From an uncultured Bacillaceae bacterium (GTDB taxonomy: Bacteria; Bacillota; Bacilli; Bacillales; Amphibacillaceae), in assembly GCA_937925695.1 (NCBI GenBank), contig CALAMD010000126.1, forward strand, positions 1 to 56,066: a stretch of DNA of 56,066 nucleotides, written 5' to 3'. Each line of letters begins with the position of its first letter. Position 1 is the stretch's first letter. The position numbers and the translations under genes are program-made. The notes beneath the pieces are model-generated. The model saw only the letters and a list, made by a program, of their open reading frames with translations, was not told the DNA's origin and did no database searches. Below are positions 25,772-34,252 of the stretch, one piece after another.

Positions 25772-26548
25772 ATGCCAGACAAAAAGATTGTTTCTATTGA
25801 AGATCGTATTCCAAAGTTAAAGCAAAAACGTCGTAAACGAGCAAATCGACGTTTGATTTTTTACCTTTCTATTTTTTTCCTTCTTATTTGTATCATTATT
25901 TATTTGCAATCCCCATTAAGTCATGTGAAAAACTTTGCCGTATCAGGTAACGAGCAATTAACAGTGGAAGAAGTGATTGAAGCGAGTCAATTGTCTACGA
26001 ACACAAATATTTGGACGATCGATGAAGATGAAGTTGAGCAAGATATTCTCAATCATCCTTTTGTACAAGATGTAACTGTCCATAAGAAGCTTCCATGGAC
26101 AATTGAAATTACCTTAACAGAACATGCTAAGGTTGGCTATGTTAAATTAGCTAGTGATTATCACCCTATCCTAGGAGATGGAACATTATTAGAACCAGTT
26201 TCACATATTGATGGTGATGCCCCATTGTTAATTGGCTTTCATGATGACGAACTTTTACAAAATATGACAGACCAACTAAATCAGTTACCAACGGCTATTT
26301 TAGATTTAATATCAGAGATTCATTGGCAACCAACTGAAACAGATCAAAATAAAATACTCCTGTATATGAATGATGGCTATCTCGTTGATGGAACAATTAG
26401 GAATTTTGCTGAAAAAATGCAAGTCTATCCTTCCATTGTCTCCCAATTAGATCCAGCCCTTGAAGGAATCATTCATATTGGGGTGGGTGTGTATTTTGAA
26501 CAATTTAATAATGATGCGGATGATGTCGAAATAGAGAATGAAACCTAG
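25772..26548 (+). CDS. divIB: cell division protein DivIB (FtsQ)
   Basis: DivIB is a bitopic divisome protein that works with FtsL and DivIC. The 258-residue protein has a very basic cytoplasmic N-terminus (about 14-27), one membrane segment (about 28-46), a POTRA domain (about 50-118, starting SHVKNFAVSGN) and the beta-rich FtsQ/DivIB domain to about 235. The tail is acidic. The ATG follows AAAGGGAAG. ylxW, ylxX and sbp, which follow divIB in B. subtilis, are missing, so ftsA comes next. Confidence 0.93.
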   Translation: MPDKKIVSIEDRIPKLKQKRRKRANRRLIFYLSIFFLLICIIIYLQSPLSHVKNFAVSGNEQLTVEEVIEASQLSTNTNIWTIDEDEVEQDILNHPFVQDVTVHKKLPWTIEITLTEHAKVGYVKLASDYHPILGDGTLLEPVSHIDGDAPLLIGFHDDELLQNMTDQLNQLPTAILDLISEIHWQPTETDQNKILLYMNDGYLVDGTIRNFAEKMQVYPSIVSQLDPALEGIIHIGVGVYFEQFNNDADDVEIENET

Positions 26549-26593
26549 CGTTAAACATGGTATGATAGGAATAATACGATAATAATTAGATTC

Positions 26594-26622
26594 TTGCATA
26601 AGATTTATGTAAAAAATATATG
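26594..26622 (+). promoter_or_regulatory. possible ftsA promoter
   Basis: TTGCAT at 26594-26599, a 17-base spacer and TATATG at 26617-26622. The -10 is imperfect. It sits in the 130-base gap before ftsA. Confidence 0.35.
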
Positions 26623-26678
26623 AATTTAAGATGTAGTAGTTATCATTTGTATGTTTGTTCATAGGAGGTGCCTTTTTT

Positions 26679-27947
26679 TTGAACAATAGTGAAATATTAG
26701 TCAGTCTAGACATAGGAACATCAAATATAAAAGTCATCATTGGTGAAGTCCTCAATGATTCATTAAATATTATCGGCGTCGGAACTGCTAAATCAAATGG
26801 CATGAGAAAAGGGGCAATCGTTGATATTGATGAAACTGTCCATTCAATTCGAACAGCTGTTGAACAAGCAGAACGTATGGTTGGCATGAAAATAGAAAGT
26901 GTTATTGTTGGTATCAATGGTAACCATATTCAATTACAACCTTGCCATGGTGTTGTAGCCGTTCAAAGTGAAAATCGAGAAATAGGCGATGAAGATATCG
27001 CAAGAGTAATTGAAGGCGCCCAAGTGATTTCTCTCCCACCAGAGCGAGAGATTATTGATGTTATTCCGAGACAATTTATTGTGGATGGGTTAGATGAGAT
27101 AACCGATCCTAGAGGAATGATCGGAGTTCGCTTAGAAATGGAAGGAACGATTATTACTTGTTCCAAAACGATATTACATAACATTTTAAAATGCGTTGAA
27201 GGTGCAGATTTAAAAATTGCCGATATTTGTCTTCAACCATTAGCAGCAGGTACAATCGCCTTGTCTAAAGATGAAAGAAATTTAGGCATCGCTTTGATTG
27301 ATATCGGTGGGGGATGCACGACAGTTTCTGTTTTTGAAAATGATCATTTAGCTGGAACAAGTATCGTTCCATTAGGTGGATATAATATTACGAAAGATTT
27401 ATCAATCGGTTTAAGATCATCTACAGATGAAGCTGAAGAAGTCAAATTAAATTATGGACATGCCTTCTATCAAGATGCAAACGAAAAGGAAACCTTTGAA
27501 GTTTCAATTATTGGTAGTAATACAAAACAAACCTACAATCAATTAGAAATTTCTGATATGATTGAAGCAAGATTAGAAGAAATTTATACATTTGCTAAAC
27601 GTGAACTACAGAAAATGGGTTTTCACGATTTGCCGGGTGGTTACGTTTTAACAGGTGGCACAATGAAATTGCTGGGTAGCCTTGAACTTGCAGAGGAAGT
27701 ATTTCAGAATAACGTACGCATCGCCATACCAGATTATATCGGTGTGAGAGAACCCCAGTTCACAGCAGGGGTAGGTATATTGCAATTTGCATATTATAAT
27801 GCGAAAATACAAGGAAAAGATTTATTGCCTTCGGTAACGATCTATGATCAAGAACAAAGACCTAGAAGAAATGTTCAAACAAATCAACAACCAAAACAAC
27901 AAAAGGAATCTAGAATAGCTAATTTGTTTAAATACTTCTTTGATTAA
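26679..27947 (+). CDS. ftsA: cell division protein FtsA
   Basis: FtsA is an actin-like ATPase that tethers FtsZ filaments to the membrane. The 422-residue protein has phosphate-binding motifs LDIGTSNIKVIIGE (about 9-22) and IDIGGGCTTV (about 207-216), the inserted 1C (SHS2) domain between, and a C-terminal amphipathic helix (SRIANLFKYFFD) for membrane binding. The start is TTG at 26679, eight bases after a perfect AGGAGGTG; ATG codons upstream lie before that site. It is followed by ftsZ in the same operon. Confidence 0.96.
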   Translation: MNNSEILVSLDIGTSNIKVIIGEVLNDSLNIIGVGTAKSNGMRKGAIVDIDETVHSIRTAVEQAERMVGMKIESVIVGINGNHIQLQPCHGVVAVQSENREIGDEDIARVIEGAQVISLPPEREIIDVIPRQFIVDGLDEITDPRGMIGVRLEMEGTIITCSKTILHNILKCVEGADLKIADICLQPLAAGTIALSKDERNLGIALIDIGGGCTTVSVFENDHLAGTSIVPLGGYNITKDLSIGLRSSTDEAEEVKLNYGHAFYQDANEKETFEVSIIGSNTKQTYNQLEISDMIEARLEEIYTFAKRELQKMGFHDLPGGYVLTGGTMKLLGSLELAEEVFQNNVRIAIPDYIGVREPQFTAGVGILQFAYYNAKIQGKDLLPSVTIYDQEQRPRRNVQTNQQPKQQKESRIANLFKYFFD

Positions 27948-28054
27948 ATTGCGTTCCCATAGAAACATATGCGTATCAAGAAGAAAAACAATCGTAACAA
28001 AGAAAAAATTAGCTACTAGAGTACTTGTAATTTTGCATATAGGAGGAACGAATC

Positions 28055-29179
28055 ATGTTAGAGTTTGATACTGAATTAGATCATCTAGCTAAAATTAAAG
28101 TTATCGGTGTTGGTGGTGGCGGTAATAACGCTGTGAATCGTATGATTGAACATGGTGTTGAAGGCGTAGAATTTATTGCCGTCAATACTGATGCACAAGC
28201 ATTAAATCTATCAATGGCTGAGACAAAATTACAAATAGGTGAGAAACTGACAAGAGGATTAGGGGCTGGTGCAAATCCAGAAATCGGAAAAAAGGCGGCT
28301 GAGGAAAGTAAAGAGCAAATAGAAGAAGCTCTTCAAGGTGCGGATATGATTTTCGTAACCGCTGGTATGGGTGGTGGAACAGGAACAGGAGCAGCACCTG
28401 TTATCGCTCAAATTTCCAAAGATTTAGGCGCATTAACAGTCGGTGTTGTTACAAGACCATTCTCCTTTGAAGGAAGAAGACGTTCTGTACAAGCAAAATC
28501 GGGTATAGAGGCGTTAAAAGATAGTGTTGATACATTGATCGTTATTCCTAATGATAGATTGTTAGAGATTGTCGATAAAAACACACCAATGCTTGAAGCG
28601 TTCCGTGAGGCAGATAATGTATTGCGTCAAGGTGTCCAAGGAATCTCAGATTTAATTGCTAAACCTGGTCTCATTAATGTTGATTTTGCCGATGTTAAAA
28701 CAATTATGTATGACAAAGGTTCTGCTTTAATGGGAATCGGTGTAGCTACAGGTGAAAATCGAGCAACAGAAGCTGCCAAAAAAGCAATTTCTTCCCCATT
28801 ACTTGAAACATCTATTGATGGAGCAAATGGTATCTTAATGAATATTACCGGTGGAACGAATTTAAGTCTCTATGAAGTACAAGAGGCAGCGGATTTAGTA
28901 ACATCCTCAGCAGATCAAGAAGTAAATGTAATCTTCGGTTCTGTTATTAATGAAAGTTTAGAAGATGAGATTGTTGTTACGGTGATTGCTACTGGTTTTA
29001 AAGAATCTGAGGAATCAAGCTATCAGCCAAAACAAAGACCAATCATTAAGCATCAACAAACTGCCGCAACAAGTCAACAAACTGAATATGTTTCACCAGT
29101 TAATGAGGCATACTCAGAACACGATGAAGATACTTTAGACGTACCAACCTTTTTAAGAAATCGTAATCGTCATCGCTAA
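28055..29179 (+). CDS. ftsZ: cell division protein FtsZ
   Basis: FtsZ is the tubulin-like GTPase that forms the division ring. The 374-residue protein has the GTP signature GGGTGTGAAP near 107-116, the T7 loop with NVDFADV near 207-213, a disordered linker and the conserved C-terminal peptide DVPTFLRNR that binds FtsA and SepF. The ATG follows TAGGAGGAA. A strong terminator at 29227-29264 closes the operon. The protease gene bpr, next in B. subtilis, is absent. Confidence 0.99.
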   Translation: MLEFDTELDHLAKIKVIGVGGGGNNAVNRMIEHGVEGVEFIAVNTDAQALNLSMAETKLQIGEKLTRGLGAGANPEIGKKAAEESKEQIEEALQGADMIFVTAGMGGGTGTGAAPVIAQISKDLGALTVGVVTRPFSFEGRRRSVQAKSGIEALKDSVDTLIVIPNDRLLEIVDKNTPMLEAFREADNVLRQGVQGISDLIAKPGLINVDFADVKTIMYDKGSALMGIGVATGENRATEAAKKAISSPLLETSIDGANGILMNITGGTNLSLYEVQEAADLVTSSADQEVNVIFGSVINESLEDEIVVTVIATGFKESEESSYQPKQRPIIKHQQTAATSQQTEYVSPVNEAYSEHDEDTLDVPTFLRNRNRHR

Positions 29180-29226
29180 ATTCACATAAAGTCGGTTTTG
29201 AAAATGATATAAATCTCTTGTTATTG

Positions 29227-29264
29227 AGTAAGCAAAGTTTATGAGACTTTGCTTACTTTTTTTA
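29227..29264 (+). terminator. terminator after ftsZ
   Basis: A perfect 12-bp stem, AGTAAGCAAAGT (29227-29238) with ACTTTGCTTACT (29246-29257), a 7-base loop and a T-run. Confidence 0.95.
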
Positions 29265-29289
29265 TACACAAAACCACTTTCATAACTTT

Positions 29290-29384
29290 CCCGACAAACT
29301 ATCTAATAACTAGTTAAAATTAGTCTTTTTATCCGTACAAGAATTGACAGACTTTGCTTTTGGGCTAGGTTATAATTTGTCTAA
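29290..29384 (+). promoter_or_regulatory. Spo0A-type spoIIG promoter
   Basis: TTGACA at 29344-29349 and TATAAT at 29371-29376 are both perfect sigma-A elements but 21 bases apart, too far for normal use. B. subtilis spoIIG has the same oddity (22 bases) and needs phosphorylated Spo0A. A 0A-box-like site, CCCGACAAA (reverse orientation, 7 of 9), is at 29290-29298, and a degenerate one overlaps the -35. TTTGTCTAA at 29376-29384 (8 of 9) overlaps the -10. The leader from about 29383 to 29519 contains nothing else I can name. Confidence 0.75.
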
Positions 29385-29519
29385 ATAGCATCCTAGTTCA
29401 AAGCTATCAAGATTCTGTTATTAATTTGAATGCTCTGTTAAAGTTTGTAGTTGATTTTGTTTCAGGAACGATGCTTCAACTTTCTACTTTAACGTAGCCA
29501 AATTGAAAGGAAGAGCGAG

Positions 29520-30440
29520 GTGAATGTATATTTAGATGCGATTTGGACGTTAAATTTTTTATTAGACTGGCTACTATTGTTAATCACCCAGTCATTGATG
29601 CGAGACAACACTAAAAAAATACGCATCGTTATTGGCGCATTTGTTGCATCATTTATTGTACCCATTACCTTGTATTATCCTCATTCAGTATTAACGACCT
29701 GGTATGGCAAATTAGGCTATTCATTGGTGATCATTTTATGTACTTTTAAATTTTCCAGTGTTTACCGCCTGCTAAAAATATGGGTTGTGTTCTATTTTAT
29801 CTCTTTTGCAATTGGTGGGGGATTAATAGGAGTGCATTATTTGCTTCATTCGCCAATGATCCCAACTGCCAATGGATTGGTTACCTTTAATCAGGGATAT
29901 GGCGATCCGATTAGTTGGCTATTTGTCATCATTGGTTTCCCGACATTGTTATTATTTACCAAAAGACGTATGGACAAGCACGGAGTTGATAAAATCCGAT
30001 TTAATCAAATGTATCCGGTTTCGATTCAGATTAAACAGCAAGTCTATACAACAACTGGCTATATAGATAGTGGTAATCAATTGATTGATCCGCTGACCCA
30101 ATTTCCTGTCGTTATTTGTGATGAATCATTTTTGAAACAATGGTTTACCAATGAAGAGTGGGAAATGATTAAAAGGGCCAATGATTCATTAAATATGGAT
30201 CTCATTCCAATCAATTGGCAGGATCTTATTCATATTGTTCCTTATCAAGGGGTTGATGGCAATCACCGTTTTTTAATGGCTATCAGACCTAAACAGTTAA
30301 TTATTGAGTATAACGGTAAAAGGTTGACTACCAATCGTTTACTTATTGGTGTCCAATTTGCTCATTTAACAAGTGATCGTAGTTACCAATGTTTACTTCA
30401 ACCACATTTAATCAATTTTGCTACAGATGACTCGGCATAA
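29520..30440 (+). CDS. spoIIGA: sigma-E processing protease SpoIIGA
   Basis: SpoIIGA is the membrane aspartyl protease that cuts the pro-sequence from pro-sigma-E in the mother cell, on signal from SpoIIR. The 306-residue protein has five N-terminal membrane segments (about 1-155) and a cytoplasmic protease half with Asp183 in YIDSGNQLIDP, the same residue number as in B. subtilis. The start is GTG at 29520, after AAAGGAAG. Its substrate gene sigE follows 21 bases later. Confidence 0.95.
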   Translation: MNVYLDAIWTLNFLLDWLLLLITQSLMRDNTKKIRIVIGAFVASFIVPITLYYPHSVLTTWYGKLGYSLVIILCTFKFSSVYRLLKIWVVFYFISFAIGGGLIGVHYLLHSPMIPTANGLVTFNQGYGDPISWLFVIIGFPTLLLFTKRRMDKHGVDKIRFNQMYPVSIQIKQQVYTTTGYIDSGNQLIDPLTQFPVVICDESFLKQWFTNEEWEMIKRANDSLNMDLIPINWQDLIHIVPYQGVDGNHRFLMAIRPKQLIIEYNGKRLTTNRLLIGVQFAHLTSDRSYQCLLQPHLINFATDDSA

Positions 30441-30461
30441 GGATGAAAAGGAGAGATATAC

Positions 30462-31181
30462 TTGAAGATATCGATGTTACGTTTTCGTTTAGCATTTTAT
30501 AAAATACTGCGAAAGCTCGGTATTAAACCTAAAGAAATTTATTATATTGGTGGTAGTACCGCCCTTCCGCCACCACTCTCGAAAGAAGAAGAACGTGATT
30601 TATTAAATCAGCTAGCGGCTGGTGATAAAGGGGCTCGATCGCTATTAATTGAAAGAAATTTACGTCTCGTCGTCTATATTGCACGAAAATTTGAAAATAC
30701 GGGAATTCATATAGAAGATTTAATTAGCATTGGGACGATCGGGTTAATTAAAGCGGTCAACACATTTGATGCAAAACGAAATATTAAATTAGCAACGTAT
30801 GCCTCGAGATGTATTGAAAATGAAATCCTCATGTATTTAAGAAGAAATAATCGAACGAAAACCGAAGTATCCTTTGATGAACCACTAAATATCGATTGGG
30901 ATGGTAATGAGCTACTTTTATCAGATGTGTTAGGTACTGAAGAAGACATCATAACCCAAAGACTAGAATCAGAAGTTGATCGTAATCTGCTTAAATCTGC
31001 TTTATCTGAATTAAAAGACCGAGAAAAGCAAATTATGGAATTACGCTTTGGTTTAGTAGGGGAAGAAGGGAAAACCCAAAAAGATGTTGCAGAAATGCTT
31101 GGCATTTCTCAATCATATATTTCAAGATTAGAAAAAAAAATAATAAAACGATTACAAAAAGAATTTAATAAAATGGTCTAG
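30462..31181 (+). CDS. sigE: RNA polymerase sigma-E, pro-form
   Basis: Sigma-E directs early mother-cell transcription. The 239-residue protein carries an amphipathic basic pro-sequence (about 1-28) ending before YYIGGSTALPPPLS, which SpoIIGA removes. Region 2 (NLRLVVYIARKFENTG, LISIGTIGLIKAVNTF, YASRCIENEILMYLRR) and region 4 (LRFGLVGEEGKTQKDVA, helix-turn-helix SQSYISRLEK) are intact. The TTG at 30462 gives exactly the B. subtilis length; an ATG at 30474 would shorten the pro-sequence. The ribosome binding site is AAAGGAGAG. Confidence 0.97.
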   Translation: MKISMLRFRLAFYKILRKLGIKPKEIYYIGGSTALPPPLSKEEERDLLNQLAAGDKGARSLLIERNLRLVVYIARKFENTGIHIEDLISIGTIGLIKAVNTFDAKRNIKLATYASRCIENEILMYLRRNNRTKTEVSFDEPLNIDWDGNELLLSDVLGTEEDIITQRLESEVDRNLLKSALSELKDREKQIMELRFGLVGEEGKTQKDVAEMLGISQSYISRLEKKIIKRLQKEFNKMV

Positions 31182-31248
31182 GCTTTTCAGATAAAGGTAT
31201 GGCAACTTTTTAGCATCTATTGAAGTACTAGAGACTGAATAAAAAACA

Positions 31249-31293
31249 TTCCCAGGGGAGATACTGTCCATGAACAGCATCATCAACTGGGAG
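31249..31293 (+). promoter_or_regulatory. leader hairpin covering the sigG ribosome binding site
   Basis: TTCCCAG (31249-31255) pairs with CTGGGAG (31287-31293). The 3' arm overlaps the GGGAGGA ribosome binding site (31289-31295) of sigG. A smaller nested hairpin, CTGT (31264-31267) with ACAG (31274-31277), lies in the loop. In B. subtilis a sigG leader hairpin lowers translation to delay sigma-G; this looks like the same device. Confidence 0.65.
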
Positions 31294-31304
31294 GAATAGA
31301 CACA

Positions 31305-32087
31305 ATGTACAGACATAAGGTTGAAATATGCGGTGTTGATACATCCAAACTACCAGTATTAAAAAATGAGGAAATGAAAAAGCTGTTTATTCGTTTACAA
31401 CAACATGGAGATGAGTCAGCTAGAGAAGAATTAATTAATGGTAATCTACGCCTCGTCTTGAGTGTTATTAAGCGATTTAATAACCGAGGGGAGTATGTTG
31501 ATGATTTATTTCAGGTAGGCTGTATTGGATTAATGAAGTCAATTGATAATTTTGATTTAAGTCATAATGTGAGATTTTCAACGTATGCTGTTCCGATGAT
31601 CATTGGTGAAATTAGAAGATACTTAAGGGATAACAATCCTATTAGAGTCTCAAGATCATTACGAGATACAGCATATAAAGCACTGCAAGTAAGAGAAAAA
31701 CTAATGAGTGAAACATCTAGGGAACCGACTCCGATGGAAATTGCTGAAGAAATGGGGATACCCCATTCAGAAATTGTTTTTGCCCTTGATGCCATTCAAG
31801 ATCCCGTTTCATTATATGAACCGATTTATAATGACGGCGGTGATCCAATTTATGTGATGGATCAAATTAGCGATGATAAAATTAAGGAAGAGTCATGGGA
31901 TGATAAATTATCTTTAAAAGAAGGCATGCATCAACTGAATGAAAGAGAAAAGTTAATTTTAAATAAACGATTTTTCCAAGGAAAAACACAAATGGAAGTC
32001 GCTGAAGAAATCGGGATTTCCCAGGCTCAAGTTTCAAGATTAGAAAAAGCTGCGATTGAACAAATGAATCGTGAAATGTTTGAATGA
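31305..32087 (+). CDS. sigG: forespore RNA polymerase sigma-G
   Basis: Sigma-G directs late forespore transcription. The 260-residue length and N-terminus (MYRHKVEICGVDTSKLPVLKN-like, with the SpoIIAB-contacting region) match the family. Region 2 (NLRLVLSVIKRFNNRG, LFQVGCIGLMKSIDNFD), region 3 and the region 4 helix-turn-helix (EIGISQAQVSRLEK) are complete. It lies 123 bases behind sigE; a forespore promoter is expected in that gap, but I could not fix one. A terminator follows at 32165-32216. Confidence 0.97.
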   Translation: MYRHKVEICGVDTSKLPVLKNEEMKKLFIRLQQHGDESAREELINGNLRLVLSVIKRFNNRGEYVDDLFQVGCIGLMKSIDNFDLSHNVRFSTYAVPMIIGEIRRYLRDNNPIRVSRSLRDTAYKALQVREKLMSETSREPTPMEIAEEMGIPHSEIVFALDAIQDPVSLYEPIYNDGGDPIYVMDQISDDKIKEESWDDKLSLKEGMHQLNEREKLILNKRFFQGKTQMEVAEEIGISQAQVSRLEKAAIEQMNREMFE

Positions 32088-32164
32088 TGACTTAAAAATA
32101 ACAATGATTAATATAAAGCTCTCTGACCACAACGCTACATCTTATGCAAGAGAGTCTGAATATA

Positions 32165-32216
32165 AACGAAGTCTAACGCTATTAAAATTATGGCATTGGA
32201 CTTCGTTATTTTTGTT
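32165..32216 (+). terminator. terminator after sigG
   Basis: AACGAAGTC (32165-32173) pairs with GACTTCGTT (32199-32207). An inner stem GCTAT/ATGGC across a 4-by-4 internal loop extends it. ATTTTTGTTT follows. Confidence 0.8.
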
Positions 32217-32339
32217 TAGGAACAAAAGTTATAAGGTTTTTCCTATCCTCAACAATCAACATAGCAAATCCTTAATGATATTTAATACTTTTAAAAATAC
32301 AGATCAAGGCATATACATGTAACAAGGCAGGTGGTAGTT

Positions 32340-32600
32340 ATGATCAAACTATCTGAATTACAAATGAAAGAAGTCATTGTCGTTGATAGTGGTCAACGAC
32401 TAGGTCATATTTATGATTTAGAGATTGATCCGAACTTAGGGAAAATCAAAGCGATTATCCTCTTAAAAAACAAACGGAATAACTTCTTTGGTAAAGCAGA
32501 TGAGATAATGATTTATTGGGAACAGATTATTACCATTGGAACAGATGTCATCCTTGTCCAACATGTCCATGATATCATACCGATTAGTCAAGATGAATAA
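32340..32600 (+). CDS. ylmC: YlmC/YmxH family PRC-barrel protein
   Basis: This 86-residue protein is one PRC-barrel-like domain of the YlmC/YmxH sporulation-linked family. Conserved sequence: MIKLSELQMKEVIVVDSG, GHIYDLEIDPNLGKI and FFGKADEIMIYWEQI. The ATG at 32340 follows AGGTGG; a GTG at 32331 overlaps that site. Its position after sigG matches ylmC of B. subtilis (ylmA is absent). The molecular function is unknown. Confidence 0.85.
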   Translation: MIKLSELQMKEVIVVDSGQRLGHIYDLEIDPNLGKIKAIILLKNKRNNFFGKADEIMIYWEQIITIGTDVILVQHVHDIIPISQDE

Positions 32601-32662
32601 TACCTTTCCATATTTACATTCTTGCCGTAAAATATAAAGAAGAATTAATTTGTATCGCTTAT

Positions 32663-32690
32663 GTGACCATCTTTACGTCAAATTTATAAT
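32663..32690 (+). promoter_or_regulatory. candidate promoter for ylmD-ylmH
   Basis: GTGACC (32663-32668, 4 of 6 to consensus), a 16-base spacer and a perfect TATAAT (32685-32690) about 40 bases before ylmD. Confidence 0.45.
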
Positions 32691-32731
32691 GAAGAAATCA
32701 TAGGCGAAAACAGAATCGAGAGGTGACGAGG

Positions 32732-33544
32732 ATGACAGATGTTTTTAAACAGAAACATCCTTCAGTTTTATATATTGAGAAATGGATGGAACAACACCCC
32801 CAGCTTATTGCTGGATTTTCTACTAGGAATGGTGGTTATAGTCCTCAACCTTATGATTCACTTAATTTAGGGTTACATGTTCAAGACGATAAGGAATTGG
32901 TCTATAAAAATCGTCAACGGTTAAGTGAAATGATTGATGTGCCGATTACGAATTGGGTGTGTAGTGAACAAGTTCATGGTACGAGGATTAAAGTGGTCTC
33001 GGGAGAAGATCGGGGAAAAGGGATAAAGAATATGAAAACCGCCTTACAAGGCTACGATGGAATGATAACTGGTGAAAAAAATATCCTATGCACGGCATAC
33101 TTTGCTGATTGTGTGCCACTTTTTTATTTTGATACAAAAAGAAAATATGTTGGCATTGCCCATGCAGGTTGGAAAGGCACTGTTAATCAAGTAGCTGGCA
33201 AGATGGTTGAAAGATTTCAACAGTTAGGGACGCATCTTGAGCATTTGTCAGTGGCTATCGGTCCCTGTATTTCTGATGTTAACTATGAAGTTGATGAACG
33301 GGTAATTTCACAAATCGATCCACGATTTCAAACAAGTCAAGTAATCAAAAAGGTAAATGACCGATATTTATTAAACTTAAAACAACTAAATGTCGAAATT
33401 CTTTTACAAAGTGGTGTCTTACGTCATAATATAGATGTAACTAGATTTTGTACTTATGAAGATCATCATTTATTTTTCTCCCATCGTAGAGATGGAGGGA
33501 AAACAGGTCGAATGTTAGGCTTTATTGGTCTGTTTTCAAGATAA
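32732..33544 (+). CDS. ylmD: YlmD, LACC1/YfiH-family purine nucleoside enzyme
   Basis: This 270-residue protein belongs to the YfiH/LACC1 family, multifunctional zinc enzymes reported to have purine nucleoside phosphorylase and adenosine deaminase activity. Zinc-ligand regions are visible: SEQVHG near 78-83, ADCVPLFYFD near 127-136, and IAHAGWKGT near 144-152, which give the His-Cys-His set. The ATG at 32732 is six bases after GAGAGGTG; the GTG at 32723 overlaps that site. It is first of a tight run with ylmE, sepF, ylmG and ylmH. Confidence 0.9.
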   Translation: MTDVFKQKHPSVLYIEKWMEQHPQLIAGFSTRNGGYSPQPYDSLNLGLHVQDDKELVYKNRQRLSEMIDVPITNWVCSEQVHGTRIKVVSGEDRGKGIKNMKTALQGYDGMITGEKNILCTAYFADCVPLFYFDTKRKYVGIAHAGWKGTVNQVAGKMVERFQQLGTHLEHLSVAIGPCISDVNYEVDERVISQIDPRFQTSQVIKKVNDRYLLNLKQLNVEILLQSGVLRHNIDVTRFCTYEDHHLFFSHRRDGGKTGRMLGFIGLFSR

Positions 33545-33568
33545 AAAGAGAAGGAGAGCAGAACATCG

Positions 33569-34243
33569 ATGACTGTCGTAGAAAATTTACAACGCATTCG
33601 TGAGAATATTAGACGAGCATGTGTAAAAGTTAACCGGGATCCAAGTGAAATTACAATCATTGGGGTCACAAAATATGTTACAATAGAACGAGCAGAAGAG
33701 TTAATTGAAGCTGGGATTAAAAATCTTGGTGAAAATCGTACTGATGAATTGACAACAAAATACAAAAACATAAATAATGATGTAAACTGGCATTTTATCG
33801 GTACATTACAATCTCGAAAAACGAAAGAAATTATCGATAAAGTTTCTGCAATACATTCTTTAGAACGCATTTCAGTAGCGAAGCAAATTAACAATCGTGC
33901 CAAAAAACCGATGGATTGTTTTATCCAAGTTAATGTAAGTGGGGAAGATACTAAACATGGGCTGGCACCATCAGAAGTATTGCCATTTATCGAAGAATTA
34001 GCCGAATATGAGAAAGTCCATGTTGTCGGCTTAATGACAATGGCCCCCCATACCGATGATGAGCAAACCATTAGACAAGTCTTTCGCCAATTGGCAACTT
34101 TACGCGATGAAGTAGCTCGTAAACAATTTCCCCATGCACCTTGTCGCTATTTATCGATGGGGATGAGTAATGATTATGAAATTGCTATCGAAGAAGGTGC
34201 TACCCATATTAGAATTGGTTCTGAATTAGTCGGAACGAAGTGA
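33569..34243 (+). CDS. ylmE: YggS/PLPBP family PLP homeostasis protein YlmE
   Basis: This 224-residue protein is a fold-type III pyridoxal-5'-phosphate binding protein that balances cellular PLP rather than acting as a racemase. Lys35 in GVTKYV forms the Schiff base. Other family motifs are GENRTDEL, WHFIGTLQSRK, NVSGEDTKHG and LSMGMSNDYEIAIEEGATHIR-like residues near the C-terminus. The ATG follows AAGGAGAG. The ylmE-sepF pairing is common to Gram-positive bacteria and cyanobacteria. Confidence 0.95.
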   Translation: MTVVENLQRIRENIRRACVKVNRDPSEITIIGVTKYVTIERAEELIEAGIKNLGENRTDELTTKYKNINNDVNWHFIGTLQSRKTKEIIDKVSAIHSLERISVAKQINNRAKKPMDCFIQVNVSGEDTKHGLAPSEVLPFIEELAEYEKVHVVGLMTMAPHTDDEQTIRQVFRQLATLRDEVARKQFPHAPCRYLSMGMSNDYEIAIEEGATHIRIGSELVGTK

Positions 34244-34252
34244 GGTGAAAAA

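Noticed and set aside
26447..26917. 156-codon minus-strand frame across divIB-ftsA
   Set aside because: It lies antisense to two clear genes and has no family similarity or ribosome binding site.
32071..32322. 83-codon reading frame after sigG
   Set aside because: It starts inside sigG, has no ribosome binding site, runs through the sigG terminator hairpin and shows no recognisable family.
33466..34071. 201-codon minus-strand frame over ylmD-ylmE
   Set aside because: It is an antisense shadow of well-supported genes, with composition typical of reverse-frame translation.
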